Source: Gemmatimonadota bacterium
GTDB taxonomy: Bacteria; Gemmatimonadota; Gemmatimonadetes; Longimicrobiales; Gaopeijiaceae
Direction: 5' to 3'
DNA length: 33,436 nucleotides
Assembly: GCA_002718595.1 (NCBI GenBank)
Contig: PBFD01000004.1
Span: 6,147-39,582 of the forward strand
The position numbers and the translations under genes are program-made. The notes beneath the pieces were generated by a model, which saw only the letters and a list, made by a program, of their open reading frames with translations, ran no database searches and was not told the origin of the DNA. Below are positions 1-5,510 of this stretch, in pieces (within the stretch, counting starts at the first letter, position 1; each line of letters opens with the position of its first letter).

Positions 1-839
1 TCAATGTTTTGTAGGATAAAACGATTGGCAAAGGTAAGGCGATCTCCTAGCGAAAAGTATCTTCTGTCCGCTAGGGTCCACCGTACATATTGTGACTCAC
101 TTCCCAGAAAACTGGGTATCGCTTGAACTAAAAGCTCTGACCACGTACCACGTCGGGGTCCAGTCTCTCGGTCCCTTGTGTCCCAAACGAGGCCTGCACG
201 AAGGTGGTTAGACCATCCTCCCGGTACATCACCTCCCCTCAATTCTCGATTCAGAAAAGTTTGACTCGCGTCTTCGGGTAGTGGTTCGACGCCTATGTGC
301 GTCGCTCCACCTCCCACTAGAAAACGCACGGGTAAATCTCCTATCTGCCTCTGAAGGTTGGTGGTCGCTTCTGTCCGGGTGCGTCCGAACCGATAGTAGT
401 ACTGACCAAGAGATTCCTCTGTCGCTTCGTTATAGACAGAATTGTTCCCCAATCCATAGTAGGGGGCGGCGATCTGACGTTCGCTCCTGAGCGAACCGTC
501 TATGCGCCATCCATTCGAAAGTAAGTGAGGAGCATCGAAGAAAAGGGTGATCTCACGGCGGCCTTTGGTCGTAAATTTTACCGTGGGTTGGAGTGTGAAG
601 CGATAGGGTGAATATCCTCCTTCCCCGTAGTTATAGGCAGCCAGTAACACTCCGTAGCCGAAACCCTCGTCGGAATCGAAGTTGATTGCCGGAAGTCCAT
701 TTATCTCCCAGCCCGTTGAATTTGAAGTCTGCTGAGCTCCGATCGGGATACTCAGACAGGTCAGTAGGGCAAGGGCTCCTAGCAATGTGCCTCTCAAGCT
801 AACGTCTCCACCTTTACTTTGATTGTTCAGCCTAACCAT
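1..839 (-). CDS. Omp85/BamA-like outer-membrane beta-barrel protein, C-terminus cut by window edge
   Basis: This is an open frame of 279 codons that runs off the left end without a stop, so only the N-terminal part is seen. The ATG at 839 has an AGGAGAGG ribosome site about 8 bases upstream. The protein opens with a basic stretch, a hydrophobic core and a likely signal-peptidase site near IGA-QQ. The mature part alternates polar and aromatic residues as barrel strands do (YGVLLAAYNYGEGGYSPYR). It carries WDTRDRETGPRRGTW, close to the D-T-R-D...P-x-R-G-T motif of the Omp85/D15 surface-antigen domain. No POTRA domains precede it, so it looks like a barrel-only relative rather than BamA itself. 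It starts 17 bases after the lipoprotein gene at 856-1410 and is probably co-transcribed with it. Family call fairly sure; substrate unknown. Confidence 0.75.
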   Translation of the reverse strand, partial: MVRLNNQSKGGDVSLRGTLLGALALLTCLSIPIGAQQTSNSTGWEINGLPAINFDSDEGFGYGVLLAAYNYGEGGYSPYRFTLQPTVKFTTKGRREITLFFDAPHLLSNGWRIDGSLRSERQIAAPYYGLGNNSVYNEATEESLGQYYYRFGRTRTEATTNLQRQIGDLPVRFLVGGGATHIGVEPLPEDASQTFLNRELRGGDVPGGWSNHLRAGLVWDTRDRETGPRRGTWSELLVQAIPSFLGSESQYVRWTLADRRYFSLGDRLTFANRFILQNI

Positions 840-855
840 AAGGCAGCCTCTCCTT

Positions 856-1410
856 CTAGTTTTTGCTAATTGTTATACTGAAATTGTCACCTTCTAGCTC
901 CTGGCTCCACTCCAGCCCTACGCTTGCTGCGATAGTGCTATTGAAGCTAAGGTTCGATGCCTCGAATTCCTCTGCACTCAGTCCATATAACTCTCCACCA
1001 TCCTGTTCGAAGTATCCTAAGTATGGACGATTACACCTTGCTCTCACAACGAGATCGGTTGCTTCCATAACTTCACAGTTGTTGCCGGGAGTCATACTCC
1101 AATTTCGATACATACCATTGAAAAGGGCTACGGGAGTGTCAGATCCGCTCCATCCGGCTGCGAGCATCTCTGCTGTGCGTTGCCCACCCTCACCCGCGGT
1201 AAGGCCTTGGCCCATCATTTCCTCAAGGTAAAGTCCGAAGGTTAAGGTCCATATGTAGGCGGTTCGCTCCCACATTTCACGCTCTGAAAAAACGGGCAGT
1301 TGGTATTCTCCCGACGCTATATCTGGAGTGGAAGATTGAGAAGGAGGTTCATTGGGTTGGTTGCAGGCCATTCCCACCACAAGGATCATGATCGGAAGTA
1401 GTATTCTCAT
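856..1410 (-). CDS. putative small lipoprotein of unknown function
   Basis: This encodes 184 residues. A short N-terminus MRILLPIMILVVGMAC ends in a possible lipobox with Cys16, though G-M-A-C is not a perfect consensus. The Pro/Ser-rich linker that follows is typical of lipoproteins. The rest is soluble, with an aromatic helix (EMWERTAYIWTLTFGLYLEEMMGQG) and two Cys near residues 112 and 125 that could form a disulfide. I recognise no family. The start at 1410 is supported by AGGGAG about 8 bases upstream. It lies between the SnoaL-like gene and the Omp85-like gene on the same strand with short gaps (48 and 16 bases), which suggests a three-gene unit. It may be an envelope partner of the barrel protein, but nothing in the sequence proves that. 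Confidence 0.7.
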   Translation of the reverse strand: MRILLPIMILVVGMACNQPNEPPSQSSTPDIASGEYQLPVFSEREMWERTAYIWTLTFGLYLEEMMGQGLTAGEGGQRTAEMLAAGWSGSDTPVALFNGMYRNWSMTPGNNCEVMEATDLVVRARCNRPYLGYFEQDGGELYGLSAEEFEASNLSFNSTIAASVGLEWSQELEGDNFSITISKN

Positions 1411-1458
1411 TTTTGTCGCTCCCTTAAAAGTAGTCTGCCTCTTGGATTTACTTAGATG

Positions 1459-1875
1459 TCACTCCCATCCGATCTGTTGAAAGAAATAATGGGGATTCCA
1501 GATTTTTGTTAAGTGCTTGATTTTGTCTTCGGAAAATTCTAGAGCATAGACGTAATCGACAGTCCCTTGTAACCCTGTGGGTTCTAAAGGCCCGCCTTCA
1601 CCTGTGTGGGTTCCCGAAAATACGGCGAAGAATGAGACATGTTTGTTCCCTTCGTCGACCGTAATCGATTTAAGATCATATCCACAATCTGGCATAAGAC
1701 CCACTACTCCTTGCATCCAATCAGCATAATCCTGGATTGTAGTGACTTCCAATAATGGCGCCGCATGGGAAGAGAAGGATGCATTTTCCACACAATACTC
1801 TTTACAGGCCGCCCAACCTCTACCGGCTTCACAGACTTCAAAAAAACTGCTGGCTGTCTCTTTGATATTGGACAT
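1459..1875 (-). CDS. SnoaL-like / NTF2-fold protein
   Basis: The product is a cytoplasmic protein of 138 residues. Its order of elements fits the NTF2/SnoaL fold: an N-terminal helix (ETASSFFEVCEAGRGW), a motif naming a damaged or disfavoured time window (YCVENASFSSHAAPL), a helix with DYADWMQGVVGLMPDCGYDLK, then three strands (SITVDEGNKHVSFFAVFSGTHTGEG, TVDYVYALEFSEDKIKHLTKIW). SnoaL-type folds serve as polyketide cyclases, ester hydrolases or orphan small-molecule binders; the sequence does not say which. The start at 1875 has a strong GGGAGG a few bases upstream. It is the first gene of the leftward unit and faces the divergent gene at 2075 across a regulatory-looking gap. Confidence 0.75.
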   Translation of the reverse strand: MSNIKETASSFFEVCEAGRGWAACKEYCVENASFSSHAAPLLEVTTIQDYADWMQGVVGLMPDCGYDLKSITVDEGNKHVSFFAVFSGTHTGEGGPLEPTGLQGTVDYVYALEFSEDKIKHLTKIWNPHYFFQQIGWE

Positions 1876-1966
1876 GTCGCCTCCCTATTATGGTTTGTGT
1901 GTTATTAGGACAGTACTACCTATGAGCTCCTCGCGCACCCTCTGTCTATTTGCAGGGCCGGGTCTA

Positions 1967-1990
1967 TATTATACGCATATGAGTATAATA
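1967..1990. promoter_or_regulatory. 8-bp inverted repeat in divergent intergenic region, possible operator
   Basis: TATTATAC (1967-1974) and GTATAATA (1983-1990) form a perfect inverted repeat around an 8-base centre. It sits in the AT-rich gap between the leftward gene starting at 1875 and the rightward gene starting at 2075. Nearby are GACAGTTATATAA (2000-2012) and GACTGTTATACTT (2024-2036). The half-sites read either as a repressor site or as overlapping -10-like boxes of divergent promoters. No clean -35/-10 pair with a 16-18 base spacer was found. Confidence 0.4.
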
Positions 1991-2074
1991 ATCAGTATTG
2001 ACAGTTATATAAACGGAAAAGTAGACTGTTATACTTGAGTTATCACCAAGATAAACCCAGAAATGGAGTTGGCC

Positions 2075-2818
2075 ATGTATCGTTCTGTCCCGGTTGTTTT
2101 TCACGCTGTTCTACTTTCCATGTCTTTAACTTTTTCAACGGCGTGTGCTCAAGATGCTCAAGATCCGACTCGACTGATGCTTTCCTTCTATAACGTTCTT
2201 TATAGTGATATACCAGAGTGGCAGGCTCACTATAACAACAATATGGTGCCTGTAATGGAGCAAATGGTGGAAGACGGAAGTTTAGCTGGTTTTGGTGTCC
2301 GGATGCATCACACGGGAGGCAAGTACAATCTGAGAATGAGTCTTACTGGCACCGATGATACTGATTTTGAGGAAGTAGCTACAAGGATCGCCACAACCAT
2401 AGCCGAAAAAGATCCAGAGGGGATGGAGAGAACAGAGCGCATGATATTGTCGCACTATGATGAGATTTGGAATTTAGGACGGCGAAATCTTGAGACACCC
2501 AACGATGCTGCCTATATCTATGAAAATTTTTTCCAGGTCAATCGAGCGGACTTGGGAAGGTGGAATGAACTCTGGGAGCCTCTGTTCCCTGTGTTCGATG
2601 GACTGATGTCTCAGGGGTTGATGAAAGGATACCTGGTCGAAGAGCATAACATGGGTGGTGAATACAACTGGAAAGTCTTGGCGTTCTTTGATGAGTGGGA
2701 CAATATTGACGATGTTCAAGTTCTATTTTTTGAGAATGTCCCCCTAGACCATGAATTTTGGACATTTCCCATTGCACACAGAGATGAAATATGGGAAAGA
2801 ATGCCAGAGATGAATTAG
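2075..2818 (+). CDS. secreted protein made of two copies of one domain, function unknown
   Basis: The protein is 247 residues from the ATG at 2075. I chose this over the ATG at 2063 because GGAG at 2065-2068 sits 6 bases before 2075. The N-terminus MYRSVPVVFHAVLLSMSLTF is a Sec signal peptide, with a likely cut after the A-C-A before QDAQD. The mature protein repeats one unit. Copy 1 has IPEWQAHY, then VPVMEQMVEDGSLAGFGV, then HHTGGKYN. Copy 2 has LGRWNELW, then FPVFDGLMSQGLMKGYLV, then HNMGGEYN. Both are followed by an acidic helix with DFEEV or DIDDV. The pattern helix-H..GG.YN-strand resembles a dimeric alpha/beta-barrel-type fold duplicated in one chain, but this is a guess. No catalytic family recognised. 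Confidence 0.75.
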   Translation: MYRSVPVVFHAVLLSMSLTFSTACAQDAQDPTRLMLSFYNVLYSDIPEWQAHYNNNMVPVMEQMVEDGSLAGFGVRMHHTGGKYNLRMSLTGTDDTDFEEVATRIATTIAEKDPEGMERTERMILSHYDEIWNLGRRNLETPNDAAYIYENFFQVNRADLGRWNELWEPLFPVFDGLMSQGLMKGYLVEEHNMGGEYNWKVLAFFDEWDNIDDVQVLFFENVPLDHEFWTFPIAHRDEIWERMPEMN

Positions 2819-3122
2819 CAGAGTCGACAAATCCGAAATAGCATGCAAACCATAGGGAGGCCTTTTGTTGGGCATGTTGTTTATGCTAAAAGACTGCGCC
2901 GAAAATGGTAATGGAAGTGGCTGCTACTAATTCTCGCAACAACCGAAGTTGTCAATTGTTTGGTAGTGATCGTACTTTGCGACTGAATATTTCCGATGAA
3001 AGGTACTGTTATAAAACCAATAGCATACGCTAGAAGCGATGAATTATAGTCAAAACAATTCTTACCCTGGTTTTGGAGGATGAGCAGACAGATATCATAA
3101 ACTAGATCACTATCAAGGAGCG
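2819..3122. other. intergenic stretch ahead of the eight-gene operon
   Basis: No convincing gene is visible on either strand; frames are short and interrupted. It contains a small hairpin ACAAC-CGAA-GTTGT near 2940-2955 with a weak following T-rich stretch. It also has ACTGTTATA at 3005-3013, the same 9-mer as at 2025-2033 in the previous intergenic region. AAGGAG just before position 3121 begins a translation-initiation region. The promoter of the operon is expected here, but I could not find a convincing -35/-10 pair. Confidence 0.5.
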
Positions 3123-3126
3123 ATGT

Positions 3127-3177
3127 ATGGAAATCGTAGGCCAGAGTTTACAAGGTGCTAGTAGGGTGGCAAGCTGA
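3127..3177 (+). CDS. possible 16-codon leader peptide ahead of the operon
   Basis: A tiny frame starting ATG GAA ATC encodes MEIVGQSLQGASRVAS and stops with the TGA at 3175-3177. The best ribosome site in the area, AAGGAG, lies just upstream, about 7 bases from the ATG at 3123 and 11 from 3127; the 3123 frame gives an even shorter peptide. The stop is 7 bases before the ATG at 3185 that begins the adenylate-forming enzyme. This could be a leader peptide that couples translation to the first operon gene. It could equally be the N-terminus of that enzyme in a shifted frame, or chance. Weak evidence. Confidence 0.25.
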   Translation: MEIVGQSLQGASRVAS

Positions 3178-3184
3178 GGACACT

Positions 3185-4609
3185 ATGAATTGTACCAAAA
3201 GGGTGCTTCGCCATTGCCATGACCGGCCTGGATCTCCCGCTATCTGTACCGTAGATAGTGGCTGTGCTTCGTTCGATGATATCAAAGTTTTGGCTAACGG
3301 TGCACAGTCTCTCGCTTCATCCGAGGGACTCACAACTGGTGACGTAGTCCTTGTGTTGTCTCCTCCAGATCCCTTGCTGTATGCGACGATACTTGGATTT
3401 CTGGGACGAGGAATTGTAGTACTATTTGTAGAGCCTTGGCTTCCTGTCCAAGAAATCGAACACGTTCTGCAGCGTGTGCAACCGAAAGCGTTTGTGGGTT
3501 CGCGGTTAGCACAGCTTTGGGCTTTGCGCATCAAGGCAGCTCGTAAAATACCCCGTTGGATCCACATAGGGGCTCTGAAGCACCATGCTGGCCAAGGCGA
3601 CTTTGATAGTGTTGATCTGGATCCAACATCTCCTGCCACGATTACTTTTTCTTCGGGAACCACTGGTGCGCCAAAAGGAATCGTTAGGAGCCACTCTTGT
3701 ATGTCAGCAATACATGACGGACTTAGTGATCCCCAACGCTTTGGCCACTTCGAGAAGCCCGACCTGTGTCTATTCCCAAATATGGCTCTCCTTCATCTGG
3801 GTACTGGCAGAGGATCGCTCTTGGTGCCCAAGAAATGGAGCACTCGAGCCCTTAGCCACCTTTCCCAACGAGCGGATACGTTGAAGACTGCAAGTCTTAC
3901 AGCCGGACCAGCATTTTTAAAACGGCTACTACAGTTCACAGATGTCCATGGAGGCTTCGGTGATCTCAAGTCGATTACGATCGGCGGAGCTCAGACGGAC
4001 TGTTGGATCTTTGAGCAAGGGTTCGACCAGTGGGCTGACGCACGCTGGATTCACTTATATGGTGGCTCTGAAGTGGAGCCTGTTGCCTGTGTGGATGCTC
4101 GCGAATCAGTTTCGAAAAGCCGGCAACGAGAACTTTTTCAAGCACTTTTCATAGGGGGTCCAGTTCCAATTGTAGAAGCAAGACCTGAAGCTGATGGACT
4201 TCGGGTGTCTGGTGCGAATGTTGCCAAACAACTTGGCGCCACAGACGAAAACACTCCAATGGATCTAACTAAAAAGCATTGGCACAATATGGGAGACCGG
4301 ATTCTCGCTGACGATGAGGGTTGGTGGTATACAGGAAGGGTCGCCCAACCCCAAGATGAGTTTAATCTAGAACAACGAATCTATTCGTTGTTGGGGACAA
4401 GCGCCTGCTTCGTAAGTCGTGTGTCCAACGACCGACTCGTTCTATTCGGTGAAGATATCAATCGACGCGTGTCTGCTGTTGATCATTTCGCTTCTGTTTT
4501 CCCCGAAGTCGAAGGGTTGGAAGATGTGTCGATCGTTAGGGATCGACGTCATCGTGCCAGGATCGATCGAAAGGGCACATTAGCACAAACTAGTTTTGGG
4601 AGGAATTGA
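3185..4609 (+). CDS. AMP-binding adenylate-forming enzyme, OleC/acyl-CoA-ligase-like
   Basis: The protein has 474 residues from the ATG at 3185 (GAGGA at 3176-3180); a GTG at 3155 is an alternative. The family activates carboxylic acids as acyl-adenylates. Visible core motifs are the P-loop TFSSGTTGAPKGIVRSH, YGGSEVEPV (usually YG-TE) and GDRILADDEGWWYTGR, which holds the usual GD...TGR. The C-terminus ends in RRHRARIDRKGTL, which aligns by pattern with the RHNAKI-type segment of OleC-like and related ligases. The catalytic Lys position there reads Arg, with a Lys two residues further on. It is short for a full acyl-CoA synthetase (about 500-550). It is the first gene of the operon, with 4 bases to the UbiA start. 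The substrate is unknown; a beta-hydroxy acid or isoprenoid acid would fit the neighbours, as inference. Confidence 0.85.
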   Translation: MNCTKRVLRHCHDRPGSPAICTVDSGCASFDDIKVLANGAQSLASSEGLTTGDVVLVLSPPDPLLYATILGFLGRGIVVLFVEPWLPVQEIEHVLQRVQPKAFVGSRLAQLWALRIKAARKIPRWIHIGALKHHAGQGDFDSVDLDPTSPATITFSSGTTGAPKGIVRSHSCMSAIHDGLSDPQRFGHFEKPDLCLFPNMALLHLGTGRGSLLVPKKWSTRALSHLSQRADTLKTASLTAGPAFLKRLLQFTDVHGGFGDLKSITIGGAQTDCWIFEQGFDQWADARWIHLYGGSEVEPVACVDARESVSKSRQRELFQALFIGGPVPIVEARPEADGLRVSGANVAKQLGATDENTPMDLTKKHWHNMGDRILADDEGWWYTGRVAQPQDEFNLEQRIYSLLGTSACFVSRVSNDRLVLFGEDINRRVSAVDHFASVFPEVEGLEDVSIVRDRRHRARIDRKGTLAQTSFGRN

Positions 4610-4613
4610 CCTG

Positions 4614-5510
4614 ATGCTGGAAAAGGATATTGATTCGCAGAGGACGCGGTTCCAGTCTTCTGCCTGGATCACATTTGCTAAAGAACGTTTCCAGATTCCA
4701 GGCGTTTTGATTGTTGCGATAGCACAGTCTGCTTCAGCTCAATATGTCGTTTCTAATGCCTTGGATTGGCTTGCAATGGCGATCGCAGTCACAGGAATCA
4801 CGATTTTGCTAATCACTATGCGTATGATGGATGAGCTAAAGGACTTTGATACGGATAAGGTTGCTCATCCAGATCGCCCGTTACCACGAGGATTGATTTC
4901 ACCTCAAGAAGTGCGATCAGGGCTCTGGATTGGAGTGGGTATACTGCTCCTAACGTCTACCCTTATTGGTCTATTATGGAATCCTATGGCTGGGTACCTT
5001 CTCGGTTTGAGTGTAGGGTATTCACTGCTGATGTACCGAGAATTCTTTGTGCCAGAGGTCATAGGGGCGAGACCTTTTTGGTACGCTATTACCCATCAAA
5101 TTATTCTCGTTCCCATCTACGCGTTTGCGACTGCCACGGCCTTGCCCGAAGCAACGTTCACTTCGGCTGTGTTATGGTTTGCTATGACTGGCTTGGGGGC
5201 ATCATTTGCTTTGGAAGTTTGCCGTAAACTCGATCCAAATGCGCATCCGGCCCTTGGAACATATCTGTCAGTGGTAGGTTGGGGTGGCACAGTAACAGCT
5301 GTTGTTGGCTCAGTGGGGTTAGCGAGCTACGCCTCATACCAGATTGGGGTGCACACGATCTTATGGCCGATAGCGATAGCTTTATTGGGAAGCCTAGCTC
5401 TGACGGTGATGCGACCTCAGCGCTTCAAGTGGACAGCTGGATTAGCCGCTCTATTCGTGCTCGCCCAGGTGTTTGCTCCCACGATCATTCATTTTATAGG
5501 AGCTTTGTGA
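4614..5510 (+). CDS. UbiA-family prenyltransferase
   Basis: This is a membrane protein of 298 residues with about eight hydrophobic segments. UbiA enzymes transfer a prenyl group from a prenyl diphosphate to an acceptor inside the membrane. The first Asp-rich motif is clear at residues 73-81 (DELKDFDTD), followed by HPDRPLPRGL, as in many bacterial UbiA members. The second Asp motif region, EVCRKLDPNAHPALGTY, keeps E-x-x-R-K but has lost the acidic pair normally after it. Activity or the metal site may therefore be altered. I prefer the ATG at 4614, with GGAGG at 4599-4603 inside the end of the previous gene; an in-frame TTG at 4596 is less likely. The stop overlaps the next ATG (TGATG). The acceptor and chain length cannot be read from the sequence. 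Confidence 0.85.
   Translation: MLEKDIDSQRTRFQSSAWITFAKERFQIPGVLIVAIAQSASAQYVVSNALDWLAMAIAVTGITILLITMRMMDELKDFDTDKVAHPDRPLPRGLISPQEVRSGLWIGVGILLLTSTLIGLLWNPMAGYLLGLSVGYSLLMYREFFVPEVIGARPFWYAITHQIILVPIYAFATATALPEATFTSAVLWFAMTGLGASFALEVCRKLDPNAHPALGTYLSVVGWGGTVTAVVGSVGLASYASYQIGVHTILWPIAIALLGSLALTVMRPQRFKWTAGLAALFVLAQVFAPTIIHFIGAL

Noticed and set aside
1998-2035. TTGACA at 1998-2003 with TATACT at 2030-2035 as a promoter
   Set aside because: The spacer is 26 bases, far from the usual 17.
5279-5509. Upstream in-frame extension of the PEP-synthase-like gene to 5279
   Set aside because: It lies inside the UbiA gene and reads as an out-of-frame shadow; the ATG at 5510 has a ribosome site and overlaps the UbiA stop.
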